Shown here: one piece after another, positions 10,970 through 22,640 of the stretch
Layout: each line of letters starts with the position of its first letter
How positions within the stretch are numbered: position 1 is the first letter of the stretch
From: Diphasiastrum complanatum
Lineage: Eukaryota > Streptophyta > Lycopodiopsida > Lycopodiales > Lycopodiaceae
Reading direction: 5' to 3'
Length of the DNA: 64,000 bases
NCBI GenBank assembly: GCA_029204225.1
Contig: CM055094.1
Span: forward strand, 31,855,841 to 31,919,840
Made by a program: the position numbers and the translations under genes
Notes under the pieces: generated by a model
The model's input: the letters and a program-made list of their open reading frames with translations, nothing else
What the model was told of the DNA's origin: nothing
Database searches by the model: none

Positions 10970-12087
10970 TGTCGGAAAGAGGGGTGTGAAAGAAAGATAA
11001 CTCGAAAAGAAACAAACATGAAAAGAAGTGAACTTGAAACTCGAAAAAGAAACGAACTTGAACGAAAATTGTTCGTGCGTAGCGGAATAAACTATCTCAC
11101 TATCTCCTCAAGCATGACTGCCTATCAGTCTCGAATAGAACATTAGTGATAGAAATCACGTTCGATCTGATTACGTAGCCAAACATTAAGCATCAAAACA
11201 TCAGAAAGATAATTTGTCGTGAATAGCTAGACAAATTATTAGTCGTGAAGAGCTAGATTGATAAACAGTCGCGAAAAGCAAGACTAAATATTAGTCGTGA
11301 ATTAATTATAATTCGCCAAGAGCAGACTATCAGATTAAGTAATAAGAAAGCCAGATAGAATGTAGAAAAGCATTGCAATATTGACACAAATCTAAACGTA
11401 GAACAAACAGAGCTGTAATCAGATTAAGTATAGCGAAATATACAGGTCAATAATGCAGGTGAGCACAAAACAATAGCAGACGTAACCGCATGCTTCACAA
11501 AGCTAATCACACATTTGTAAAGGTGATAAACCTATTATTGACAATATATCTGGAATAAAGAATCAATGCGCAAAAATATCTCCGATGTCTATGTTTGATT
11601 ATCAGTGATGTTTCGTTCTCTATCTTCTATTATATTATCATGTCGTTGTGGTTATGCTGTTGTACATTGAATACGCAGATGATATTCAATATGTACATAA
11701 TTTTTACAGGTGTGCAAATGAAGAAGGTACAAAAAGTGGTTGTGCTGTCTGTAGGAAATCGTGGGTGGTCGTTGTTGTTGTCAAATCTGATTGCACAATG
11801 CATGAGATGAGCGTGAGGAGGCCGCGACGTCGACCTTCGCTAAAATTAACGTTGATGAAAATGCGAAATATGCGACACTCTGACAAATCCCTCAAAAATT
11901 GATTTACAAGGTACCTTCGTTTTTCCATTACGGCACCTTTAGCATTTGTAGGGCAGTGTCGCCTTTTTCGCCTGTCTTATTTTACATGTAAATATGGAGA
12001 CTGTGTGACAACACAAGTAAAATACATTAGCATGAATGGAGGTAGATTAACATAAGATTTAGGAGAGTAAAGGAGATAAATCCAACA
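10970..12087 (-). repeat. Copia 5' LTR
   Basis: On the plus strand it begins TGTCGGAAAGAGG beside the primer site and ends TCCAACA, so on the minus strand it is TGTTGGA...CCGACA, standard TG...CA ends, about 1.1 kb. Inside are several short degenerate repeats based on AGTCGTGAAnAGC (11220-11310). A second copy of this LTR was not found in the window, so the edge at 12087 rests on the terminal motif and on the start of unrelated copia coding sequence just beyond. Confidence 0.6.
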
Positions 12088-12109
12088 CTTCCAAGATTTT
12101 AAGACCATC

Positions 12110-13115
12110 CTAATTAGATATACTTCATCTGATAACACATACAAGCGGTATGATTTCGATACCCAGCAAATCTTGTATAGCCAGGATACAGTCTTTATCG
12201 AGGATCAGTTCATCGATTCAAAGGCAAAGATACTATTCCAGGAGAACCTTTATCACCTGCCATTGACACGACAATCTGAGCTTTAGGCTCAAGCGTGTCC
12301 ATCGTCGATCCACTATTTGACAGCGAGTCAGACGAAGATGTTGCAGCTACCCAGCAACAAGTCTCAGAAGTGGTTCATCAGTCAATTCCTCCCAAAAGAT
12401 CAAGCCGAGTGTGCACACAGCCCACAAGTATACTCCTGAGTCTACATGTCTATTGATACAAGAACCGACAACAGTCGAAGAGGCACTTAGCCAACCAGAC
12501 TCTGATCTCTAGAGAGAAGCCATGGATAGAGAATATTCCTCTCTGGTCAAGAACCAGACGTAATCATTAGTCGAAGCTCCTATTGGCTGCAATATCATTG
12601 ATTGCAAATGGATCTTTAAGATCAAGTACAATGCCAATGGAGAGATTGATCGAAGGAAGACAAGACTGATAGCACGAGGATTCACTCAGATCCCCAACAT
12701 AGACTACAGTGAGAGTTTCAATCCTGTAGTCAAGCATTCATCGATCCGAGCCCTTCTATCATATGCTACAGCTGCCAACCTTAAAGTGCATCAACTTGAT
12801 GTGCAAACAACTTATCTGAATGGAATTATACAAGAAGACATCTACATGATCCAGCCCGAAGGATATATTTAGGAAGGTATGAAGAATCATGTCTGTAAAC
12901 TCCATAAGGCACTTTACGGCTTGAAATAGTCTTCCAGAGCTTAGTTTTAGAGGATCAACACATTCTTCATCCAACAAGGTTTCCAACCAAGCACTGCTGA
13001 TTGCAACATCTATTCCAAATCGGTGCAGCAATCCTTCATTATCATCACCTTATACGTGGATGATATAAGGATTCTAAACATATGTTGTTTTCTGAGTTCG
13101 ACATGACTGACCTGG
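12110..13115 (+). pseudogene. Ty1/copia integrase tail and reverse transcriptase fragment
   Basis: Plus-strand copia remnant. 12140-12230 gives YKRYDFDTQQILYSQDTVF, the conserved 'capsid-like' tail after the integrase. Around 12300-12410 comes DPLFDSESDEDV and PKRSSR. From 12480 the RT reads IDCKWIFKIKYNANGEIDRR, then LLSYATAANLKVHQLDVQTT and KALYGLK, then LYVDDI near 13055. Several stops are present (for example TAG at about 12868 and 12928). It ends abruptly at about 13115, where a minus-strand gag begins, so two elements are joined or nested here. Confidence 0.85.
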
Positions 13116-13978
13116 GTGAAGCTCACTTCTGTCTGGGCATTCAAACCCATAGAGACAGTTGGAGGAGTCTGGCTGCTACTGTTGTTGTTGCTTCTTTGCC
13201 TCGTTGTAGATCCTGATGCGACACTCCTTGATGTCGTGATTAGCTCTTTTGCAATATTTTTAGAAAATCTTCTTGCGCAATCCACCATGCTCACCTTGAG
13301 TGTGAGGCTTCTGCTGTTGCTTCTTGGTGTATAGAGCCATGGATTTGTCTTTGATGGACAGGCTGCTAGTCTTTCTCCGCATTTCTTCTTGAAGAAGATG
13401 AACGATCACCTTTTGAAGAGTGAGGTCGGGTTGTGTGGAGATCATCACCACAAAGTGCTCATAGGACTTTGGAAGAGAGGAAAGCAAGGTCATAACGGCA
13501 TCATAATCTTGAATAGAACATCCTATAGCTGATAACTGATCTAACAGGGACTTGAAGCTGTTGATGTGAAAAGTCATGGCAGTAGAATCAAACATGCTAA
13601 GAGTAAAGAACTCCTAAGATGTAATCTCGTGGTTACATCATGAGTCTCATAAAGACTTGATAACAAGTCCAGTGCTTCCTTAGAGGTTTTGCACGTGGTA
13701 ACGTGAGATATTTGGGAGTCGGCCAGATTGAGTGTGATACATGCTAGGGCCTTCTGATGTTTGATCCTCCAGGCCTTTGCTTGATCACCATCTTCTGGTT
13801 TTAGGTCTGCACCTTCTACTACATCCCAAAGATCTCTATCTATCAACATCATTCTAAGTTTTAGCTTCCAAATGTAGAAGTTAGAACCATTGAACTTGTC
13901 AATGACTCTAGGTTCACTGAGTAATGAAAATGAAGAGCTACCTATATGAGACATGACAACAATATAGAAATAGAACAA
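13116..13978 (-). pseudogene. Ty1/copia gag remnant
   Basis: Minus-strand gag of a second copia. The N-terminus (from about 13953) has RVIDKFNGSNFYIWKLKLRM and DLWDVVEGADLKPED. A frameshift near 13590 leads into DYDAVMTLLSSLPKSYEHFV and LTLQKVIVHLLQEEMRR. The basic, Gln/Lys-rich tail decays by 13120. Its primer site and LTR follow immediately at 14005-15537. It is a different family from the 9250-10814 gag but has the same architecture. Confidence 0.85.
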
Positions 13979-14021
13979 ACTTAATCTCTCAGTTTATTTG
14001 AGCTACATTCTGATACTAATC

Positions 14022-15537
14022 TGATGGGGCAAGGGAGATAGAAGAATGTGAATGGAGAAGAGAGCAGGAATATTGCGAAACAGCTCTCCCGTTCTAATCA
14101 GTTGCTAAATGCAAAAACAGTCTAATAGACAGCTTATGCTAAATGTCACAACTTTAAGTGTTCTAATTGTCCAACATGATCTTAAAAATTCATTCATACT
14201 CTGAAACAAGAGTACAGTCCACCGAAGAAATTAGAGATGGTTTGTATGTGGTACTACTCAAATCAGATTCAATCGTGAAGTATAGTTATAAAGTAAATGG
14301 AAGAGCAGTATGATAACGCGAGTTCCTCAGGCATCAAAGACAGCCATCGTCTAATCAGAAACTGAGGAGTCGTAGACGTCCGTGTTTTGATCAGAGTGAG
14401 TAAACAAGCGCTATCAAACAACAATGAAAGTGCATTCAATCACAAAAAGCATCATCTACGTTGTACATAGATAAAAGCAAGCTGCTGCTATATTATAGTG
14501 AAGCACAATACAAAACAACAATTACAACAAAAAACGACGGCGTAATTGGGATGCTCAAATAATGTGTCTCATGGACGGAGCAACCAGTAATATGTGTTTG
14601 GACGATCTATTTATAGATTGCATCCGTGTATTAATTACATTGAATGCTTGTCACCTAATTAGGAAAGCCGTTGTACTTGGAGGTATATGGCTTTTGTGAC
14701 AACTGTACACAGTATATATATGGCCAATAATTTAGCATCGTTGACATGGACGAGGACGTCGCAAATTCTCTCACTTCACATTTTACGTGAAGTGGTTTTC
14801 TCTCACTTCGCAAATTTTGGGAAGTGACTGGGAACGTTCCTCGTTCAAAATAGACGACCTTCGACATTTCTCTCTCTCAAAAGCCGAAGGTGCCCTTGAA
14901 AAGGCGAAGGAGCCCTTAAAAAGGCGAAGGTGCCCTTGAAATAGTTTAACTTATGAAAATAGATGACCTTTGAAAATCTCCTCTCTCTTCGCATTTTTCG
15001 AGAAAATGCGAAAAAGCCAAAGGTGTTAAAAACAGTTAAACTTTTGAACTGCACAAGTTTAAACTTTTGAACAATGTAAGTGTCGCATTTTGGGAAAATG
15101 CGAAAAAGCCGAAGCTGTTGAAAACATAGTTTATTTTTGCAGACTTTTGTGACACTTAGAGTATTTTTGTAGACTGTCGCGAAAGTAATGTATTTCTGCA
15201 TACTTGTTCTAAATGCTAATTTTGTGGAAGTCCTTGAAGATGGCCAAGTCTTCAATGACTTTAAATTATTGAACTTAACATCTGAACTTGACATTATGAT
15301 AGGATTGGTTACCCTTTGCTGGAGATCAGCCGGAAGCCCATTGTAGACGTTCTTCAAATAATTTGGCTATCTAAGTTTGGGATTCCTGCAGGTATGAGAT
15401 GAGCAAACGTAGAACCAGAGTTGGTTTCACCTGACCCTAGATCAATGATCAATAAACATGCAGGAAGAATCATGAAATAGTAATTAGTCATTCACCAAGG
15501 AGAAAACTGTGGGCTTAATTTCCAACAGTATTCTGTG
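14022..15537 (-). repeat. Copia 5' LTR, about 1.5 kb, with decayed primer site
   Basis: On the minus strand it begins TGTTGGAAATTAAGCCCACA (15537 downward) and ends ...CCATCA at 14022; ATTAGTATCAGAATG, a decayed tRNA-Met primer site, lies between it and gag. The interior holds tandemly reiterated GCGAAGG(T/A)GCCCTTGAA-like words (14880-14940) and repeated AAAATGCGAAAAAGCC words (15000-15110). The second LTR of the element was not found. Confidence 0.65.
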
Positions 15538-15539
15538 CT

Positions 15540-15780
15540 CTACTCCCGCTACTACTAGTTGGGCAAAAATGGCTTTCATCTTGTCCACATGTGAATAAAG
15601 ATCAGCACCATCCCAGTCAGGTGCAAGACCTCTGTCTTGGTCTTTGCTTCATACTTTTCCTACAGGTTCTGCCAGATCTGCTGACTGTGATCAAGATCGT
15701 CCACATTCATTAGGATTTCTTGTGTCAATGACAGAGTGATGAGTAGCAGATAACAATTATAGATTTACTGCACGACAATG
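15540..15780 (-). pseudogene. Small copia gag fragment
   Basis: The minus strand, with one frameshift, gives QQIWQNL, EKYEAKTKTEVLHL and HVDKMKAIFAQLVVAGVEH, the middle of a copia gag. It abuts the outer edge of the LTR ending at 15537. This suggests that the LTR element inserted into an older copia, but the other half of the target was not identified. Confidence 0.6.
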
Positions 15781-16919
15781 AAAATAATGGGCAGAAGAAA
15801 ATCAATTAGACATAAAACGCTTGCAAAATACTGCGTCTAATGCACTCTTGCATTGTATATTATCAGAATTGAGTCTATACATCAAAACTTGGGCGCTGTG
15901 CGGATCTCAATCAACATGTCACCACAAGAGAGTTACTCCTTCTTACGAATAGCTAGTATTGTATAGTCTCCCTCACATTGATCCTTTATATAAAAATGGA
16001 GAGAGATCAATCTAATCTGTAGTGACTAAAAGAATGTATTATATTAACTATAACTACTTCTAGTTGCCTATCATTGTCCATGCTGCTTTCCTTGCATTTA
16101 GTTACTCGCACTGTACATTCACGCCCCAAAGGCATTTTTCGAAAAATTTGAAGAATGAGAAGTCTTGGAAAAATGCAACAAGTGTGCATGAACGTTTGTA
16201 TCACAAAATTGCCTTTGCAAAGTGAGAGAAAATCTCGAAGACCGAAAATGCTGAAGGCCAAAAAATGCTGAAGGTTTTCGAAGTTCACATTTTTTTCAAC
16301 AATGCTAGCATCCATATTCATGAATCATAATGATCAATCTCTAACTTTGAGGTAGCAGAAAGCTGTTATTGTTCTCAATCTAGAACTTCAACTCAAAATC
16401 AATACAAAGTAGTGACATAGAGAGCGAGTCTTATTAAAAGCGATCAAAATTTTGAATCACATGGGCAGTTCACTTATTGTCAGTCGTGAGTGTCTTCAAT
16501 CAGAGATAGATTGTTAAACGAAACATTGCTATCGCCTTTTCCTACTTGTAACAAGTCCTTGCAATAGGTCTAGCTCAAGCTAGCCAAACCCATGATAGCC
16601 ATCCACGATGCCTCCACGCGACCTGCAGAAACAAACGATTAGATCATAATGCAAGGGACAACAAAAATGATCGAAATCCAGACCATGTTCCTATCCTTTC
16701 TTCTAAGTCTGAACTCCTCACAGTTTTCAAATCAAAATAGCTATTTACAAACCCTTTTGGCAGTTTAGGAACCAATAGGTTATGCGTATTAGTCAGTTGA
16801 TGGCTTTTGAGGACATAACTCTCTATGGAAAGTCGTCTTTTCACGTTATATCACTTATACGAGCTAAATTACCTCTGATGTTGTTTGTAGAGATCTTGTT
16901 GTACATTGCAGACCTTGTC
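15781..16919. other. No gene recognised; probably retroelement-derived spacer
   Basis: AT-rich sequence with a few words shared with the nearby LTR (AAAATGCTGAAGG near 16247-16273). No reading frame with a recognisable motif. It may include an LTR of the element whose gag fragment lies at 15540-15780. Confidence 0.4.
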
Positions 16920-17130
16920 GCTGAGGTTTGAAGCATACAGACTACAGTAGCAAGCTAAACATGTGCCATCCTCAACCAGATTCATTATGTGCGAGCTGCA
17001 ACTACAATATCAAGCTACATTTGAGGCTTGCTCAATGATCAAATTATACATACCCTTTAGACTCTAGACTCGTATTGCCACTACAGTAACAAGCTAGATA
17101 TGAGGCACTCTCAATAATATTCATATGTTT
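16920..17130. repeat. Three degenerate tandem units of about 75 bp
   Basis: Three successive units share a core like CTACAGTAGCAAGCTA, followed by A(A/C/G)ATnTGnnGC. The cores start near 16941, 17004 and 17081. The units differ by many substitutions. Function unknown. Confidence 0.6.
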
Positions 17131-18056
17131 TGGATGCCGACATAAATACCAATCTGGTAATGTATTGCTCATGCAATGCACCACATATTTCCAAATACAT
17201 TTGCAACTGCTTGAAGAGCTCTCGAACTCCGTGAAGAATTCAAACAGCTGCAAGAAACGTCAAACGAGCAACCTTTGCTGACAAAAGTGCTTTTGCAAGA
17301 TAGTAATGAGCAAAGAAATTTGGATCCATCCAGCAACATCCATCTATCCACCTTCACCACTTCCGAGATTACAACACCCCCTGTCACACCCACTCCATCT
17401 TCCTCTCACCATCGTTCAGTAACCCCTTGTGTGGCATTCACATCATGTCTCAAGAAATACTAAGCTTGTGTACATCATCCGTTGAATCATCTGCATGAGC
17501 AATTGGAAGCAAGTCATCAACGAGCCAACTCCAATATTGGAGCTAACTGAGTCATTGCCAACAACATATGAAAAATACCCAATCTCTATTCGTGGAAACA
17601 TGCTAGCTTGGTCAAAACAATCTTATTGGAGTGGAGATGCCTTGCACAAGGTATGTACACATATCTTTGATAGAATGCAATTTCTTATTCACTTCAATTA
17701 TTTTGCTTCTTCCGTATATGATTTTCTAAATCTTTTGTTCAAATTGTATGTTGTAGTTCTATACCTGCTTGCGTGCCTATTTTTACTTAGATTGCTAGAA
17801 GTGATGCAAATACCTCACAACTTTCTATGAAACCCTTTCAACAAGCTAACTTGCAAATGGTAGAATGCTCTACCTCTGCTGATAATGCCCTGCAATGCTA
17901 ATTGAAGAAGCCAACTTTAACATGAACATGACAACATAGAGGTATAGTTGTGTATATATATATATATGTTTAATAACTCAAAAAAGCTTTTAGTTTTGGT
18001 TGTGCTTGACTTTGTTGATACCAACGATGATACATGTTTCTTGCTCTATAAAGTAT
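17131..18056. other. No gene recognised
   Basis: A short plus-strand frame at 17495-17660 (with LPTTYEKYPISIRGNMLAWS) looks mildly protein-like and ends in a possible splice donor (AAG/GTATGT), but I could not connect it to other exons or a family. The rest is AT-rich. Confidence 0.35.
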
Positions 18057-19165
18057 AACAATAAATGCAAGGTTTTTTGAAACTTTTGTGTACACTGATA
18101 GCCTGTTCATTTGATATCCTTAACTTATCAAGTGAAAAAATCTGATTTCCTGAAAAATTTCAAGTTCTTTCGATAGAATTCTTACCAATTATGACAACTA
18201 CTTTGCCTATAGATCTTGATTTAGTATATTGTCCATCTTTCAAATTTTTTGTGGAAAATCACTTCAAATTGTGCCTATTGTGTGTATATGTTATATGTTT
18301 CGACAATTTAGCTTATATGCTTTGAAAAAATAAGTTTAATCCAAATCTTTTAAACTATGTAAGCCAAACCTAATCTTGTAAGATATCTTTGATTTTATTA
18401 TAGTATGTTCAAATTAATAATCTTCTCTTGAAAATAATATTGTTTTTTTTTTGTACAATATCTGTATTATTATTTTTCCAATGCATATGTTCTTATACAA
18501 TCGAATTCCGTTTTAGAATACATTTTTGCTACAAAGATACAATAAATGCAAGGTTTTTTGAAACTTTTGTTTACCGTAATAGCTTGTTCATTTGATATCC
18601 TTAGATTATCGAGTGAAAAAATCTAATTGCATGAAAAGTTTCAAGTTCTTTCGATGCAATTTTTACCAATTACGACAATTGCTTTGCTTACAAATCTTGA
18701 TTCAACATATTGTCCATCTTTCAACAATTACGTTAAAAAATCGCTTCAATTTTTGCATACTTGCTTCGTGCTTGTATTATTGCTTTGGGAATGCAATTTT
18801 TTCAACTAAACTGCATCTTTGGCAATTTCCAATGTGTGCGTGTATGATCTATGTTTTGACACTTTAGCTTACATGCTTAAAAAATTTAAATTTAAAGCAA
18901 ATCTCTAATCTATATAAAGTGTAAATTTGTAGTACATTAAGTTCTTCCTGATCTTGTATCATGTATTTGATTCTATTATAGTGCGTTCAAAGTAATTATC
19001 TTCTCTTCAAAATAGTATTGCTTTCTGTAATCAGTTTCTACAATATTTGTATTATTATTTTTTCCTTCCAATGTATATGTTTTTCAACAATCAAATATTT
19101 AAGACCTCTTTTTGAAAACCCAAAAAAATTCCATTTTACAATACATCTTTGTTGAACAGATACAA
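18057..19165 (+). repeat. Two tandem copies of a 5' region in front of the Helitron-like ORF
   Basis: Unit 1 (about 18057-18539) and unit 2 (about 18540-19165) both start AATAAATGCAAGGTTTTTTG and both end with TACA-rich AATACATnTTTG(C/T)TnnA...GATAC. Between these ends they match with many substitutions and one expansion in unit 2. The first Helitron reading frame starts 3 bp after unit 2. This is probably a duplicated promoter or 5' subterminal region of the element. Confidence 0.8.
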
Positions 19166-19167
19166 AA

Positions 19168-19398
19168 ATGGCTACTGCAAACAACTTTTTTGAGAGTTTG
19201 TCACTAGAACACGAAAGTAGGCCACAAGAAATCAGCTTCCAAGCAATTATACAATATTTTGAAACATGTTTAGATAAAAGAGATCCAATTGTGATTCATT
19301 GGCAACAAAAATATTTTGAAACAAATCAATTCCAAAATATGCACAAAATATCATTGGCTATGACAAAAAATATCTTATCAAAGATCAAATACAAATAA
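19168..19398 (+). CDS. N-terminal ORF of the Helitron-like element
   Basis: A 76-codon frame beginning MATANNFFESLSLEH, immediately after the duplicated 5' unit, ends at TAA. The sequence continues as broken frames in the same style (Lys/Asn/Gln/Thr-rich; for example from 19476 and 19768). It is probably the start of the original Rep-protein N-terminal region rather than a separate gene. No domain is recognised. Confidence 0.5.
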   Translation: MATANNFFESLSLEHESRPQEISFQAIIQYFETCLDKRDPIVIHWQQKYFETNQFQNMHKISLAMTKNILSKIKYK

Positions 19399-20219
19399 AG
19401 TACAATAGTGTATATTTCGACAAATTTCTGCTCACTTGGACTTGTCTTGCTTTAAACATCAATCTGATCATTGTCTTGTCAACCAATCTCAAAGAAATAT
19501 GGCATAGCATAAAAACATGTCCTGTTAGTATTTCAAAAACAATAACATTATTGTATGATGCGCAAAACAAACAATATTTGCCTTCAATACCAAGTTCTCA
19601 AACGTTTATTTGCAATACTCAACAAGCAAGTGTCGATATTGCTATTGAAAAGCCAAATTTTGAATACAATACGGAAATCATGCCAATCACCAAAACAATA
19701 AAACGAAATAAAAACGACATACAAAGTTCCATTGGCATGCTCACATGAATCATAATTACTCAAAATAATGGCTGACAATACTTGGAAAATTGAGCAAATT
19801 GCAAATTCCTTTTTAGAAACTATGAAAATCCCAAGCAAATGTTTGACTACAAAACAGGTCACAAGGCACATCAAATACTTGAAAAAACAAAACACACAAC
19901 ATTGTCATGACATAATGCCAAGAACATATATTGAAAATAGAAATTGTTTTGAATGGGCAACTTAATACCGTGAATAGATTTTACAACTAATTCATGATAA
20001 CAAATATCTCTCTAGTATTGAAATCGCAAAACAATTTTGCTCAATTATTGATTTACATGCACATATTGAAATAACCGCAATTACATATACGATACTTAAA
20101 AAGACAAACTAACGAACTCCCAAATAATCGCTTTGCACATTACCAGATTTCTCAAGATACAAATCACAATGTTGTTCAAAATAAGCAACAACAAAGGTAC
20201 CTTCGACAAATAAAAGACA

Positions 20220-21840
20220 CACCTATACATGTATGCCTCAGTTGTGGAAAACTCAATTTCAAGCATCAAACAAGGCAATTACCAGTAGAAATAAGCCTAT
20301 ATTTGAAATAATTACAACAAAACCATTTCGATTATGCAAACGAACATACTGTACGAACTTGCCGAAATTGTTATAAATATTTGAAGGCTAAAAGAATGCC
20401 ACCATTTCTATTCCCAATAAATGTATCAATGAACAAAAAAATACCAACCGTCAAAAAATTGAATCATTTGGAAGAACGCCTAGTACCACCTAGACTCTAC
20501 ATTGCCTCAATTCCCTGATGAGAATTCCACTATAGCTTTACAAATAAAGGGAAAGCTTGAATATAAATCCGTTTTTGCTTCGGGCTTAATTAGACCTGAT
20601 ATCGTAATGACATCATTGCAAGACCTTTGCAAAACAAATTTGTATACTGAATAGGCCATACAAATTCTTCCTAATTGGAAAGAACAATTACAAGCCAATG
20701 AATTTGCAAATAGATTACATAATACCAATAACGATATTATATCACCAAATAGTCCTATAACAATTATCTTTTCCGATAAAAAAGCCATAGATTTTGTTGA
20801 AATTGCAGATAAGACGTTTTCGGATACCCTTATACATAATTTTTTAACATCACAACAAATACAATATTTTGATGACAAAATCATTTCAATAGCACCAAGC
20901 GAAGGTTATCAACCATTGGTATTATTTCAAAACAAAGATAGTGAGGAATTGAACTTGTTTTATGGATGTCGACGACACAAAACGCTTTTCGAAAACAATA
21001 CATATCAACAAATTGCACAATGGAAAATCATGCACCATGATAGGCGTTTCGCAATTCACATTTCAAATCTATTTTACAAAACCATTAAATGCCAAATTAA
21101 GTTCATGTTATCAACTGCACGCTTTTGTACACGAAAAGGAAAACTTATGGACATATTCTTAAAGTAAAAAACATGCTTAATACGTCAAAAATTGCCACAA
21201 TAATGAAATCTGGTATTGGATATAGAGATCTAGGAATGCTACGCACATCACCCGATTATCTTGACAAAACAAAAAAGGACATATTTGCAATGATCAGACA
21301 ACTAGACGCTATTTGTAACGTTCACAAGTGCCGAGTCACATTGGCCAGGACTTGTAACATGTTTGCATAACTTAGCAAATATTCATAACTCAGATACACA
21401 CTTGCATTTAGAAGAAAGCAATATACAAAACCTTATTCGACATGATCCTATAACTTGTGCAAGAAGATATTACAATCATCGAATGACCTACCTCAGAAAG
21501 TTGATTCAGCAAGATCATTCCATTTTTGGTTCAGTACAGCTTTTGCATTTGTAGTGAGCATGATCATGCACTTTTGTGGATAAAAGATAGTCCTCAGTTG
21601 TACACAAGTTCTATAAATAAAATTACAACTTACATTGACACATATATTACGTGATAGAACAAGCCTACCTCAAAACATGCAAGATATACAAACACACAAA
21701 CATCGTAGTACTTCCCAAAAAAAAGGGTCATTCTATCTGTCGATTCCACTTTCCAGAACCTCCCATGAGAAGAACAATCATATTGATGCCTTTACAAGAG
21801 CAATTTGCCCTTTATTTTCTTACAACCGCTAAGAAATGAA
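20220..21840 (+). pseudogene. Helitron Rep protein: zinc finger, DUF6570-like and HUH Rep region
   Basis: Broken by several stops and shifts but readable. 20229-20520: HVCLSCGKLNFKHQTRQLP, then CRNCYKYLKAKRMPPFLFP and LNHLEERLVPPRLYIASIP, the Cys-pair and 'LN.LE..L' pattern seen before Rep in many Helitrons. 20870-21120: ISIAPSEGYQPLVLFQNKD and EELNLFYGCRR, then HHDRRFAIHISNLFYK. 21236-21320: LGMLRTSPDYLDKTKKDIF and MIRQL. 21335-21490: HWPGLVTCLHNLANI and IRHDPITCARRYYNH. 21555-21650: EHDHALLWIKDSPQLY, where HDH is the HUH metal-binding motif of the rolling-circle nuclease. 21740-21800: CRFHFPEPPMRRTII. These match the Helitron helicase-like/Rep family in order. The catalytic Tyr region is expected near 21840 and is not clear. 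Confidence 0.85.
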
Positions 21841-21919
21841 CATTTTCACATTCATCCTAACATACATACCATTGTAAATTTGTATAATACTATTTCAAAC
21901 ATACAAAACAAAGCAAAAA

Positions 21920-22560
21920 CGCATGTAATAGTACAAACACTCAACACTAGATCCTTACATGAACGTCACAAAAACATCATAGCAGATTACAATCTTATGG
22001 CATCTCACATACTATGCTTACAAGAAACATATGAAAGAAATCTTGAAAAGTACTTCGAATAGAACTTTCATTCCATAACTTGCCCTGCCAAACACGATTC
22101 GTCATTGTTATACAAAACCTCTTTGACATTGAATGCACACAAAGAAATAATCGTAAACAATTCTGAATTCATAATAGCTACTTTAAACAATCACACAAGA
22201 CATGCAATACACATCATAGCTCTCTACAAACCACCGTACACAAACCTTTCAACTTTTTTCGAAACCTTACAACAATTGCTACAAAACTTGCCAACAAATA
22301 TTCCATCCATAATACTGGCTGATTTTAATATAAATGCATTAAGTAACACCACCCATTTCCAAACACTCAACAAACTATTGTCGTTTTATAAATTTCAAAT
22401 TGCATCCACTGAACCAACAACCAACTATCAAACTCAAATAGACCAAATATGGACAAACACTTCATTGTGTCCTTGCGAATGTCAAACCACAGAACCATAT
22501 TGGTTCGACCATCATCCCTCATATTTTGCTTTCAAATTACCAAACAATCTTGCACAATTC
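21920..22560 (+). pseudogene. Endonuclease/exonuclease/phosphatase (EEP) domain of the Helitron-like element
   Basis: VQTLNTRSLHERHKNIIADY begins the domain. HILCLQET contains the metal-binding Glu; there is a TAG at 22060; then FIIATLNNHTRHAIHIIALY and PPYTNLSTFFETLQQLL. PSIILADFNINALS is the 'GDFN'-type motif, and WFDHHPSYFAFKLP ends with the catalytic 'DH' region. The fold is the same as in non-LTR endonucleases, but no RT follows and a Helitron Rep precedes on the same strand, so it belongs to the Helitron. One stop and possible shifts make it inactive. Confidence 0.85.
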
Positions 22561-22640
22561 AAGAACCCTTGTTCCATTTGCTATAAACAACGAAAATCAA
22601 GCTACATTGAATCCTCTATATATGTTAACCCTAGCTATTT

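Larger units (their letters stand above)
18057..22640 (+). mobile_element. Helitron/Helentron-like rolling-circle transposon, decayed, with EEP endonuclease
   Basis: In order: the tandem 5' region; a small N-terminal ORF (19168-19398); a zinc-finger plus DUF6570-like segment (20220-20520); the Helitron helicase-like/Rep segment (20520-21840); and an endonuclease/exonuclease/phosphatase domain (21920-22560). The PIF1-type helicase normally found after Rep is absent: Rep ends at about 21840 and the endonuclease starts within about 80 bp. An endonuclease in this position is typical of the Helentron (Helitron2) branch. The plus strand of the ORF-bearing part is very poor in G and rich in A and C, unlike its flanks, which marks the element to about 22640. 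I did not identify a terminal hairpin or CTRR end with confidence. Confidence 0.8.

Noticed and set aside
20507-20884. Minus-strand open frame of 125 codons
   Set aside because: The opposite strand reads Helitron Rep motifs through the same interval; the minus frame is a shadow.
21920-22560. EEP domain as the endonuclease of a LINE
   Set aside because: No RT follows it, and a Helitron Rep precedes it on the same strand with the same base skew.
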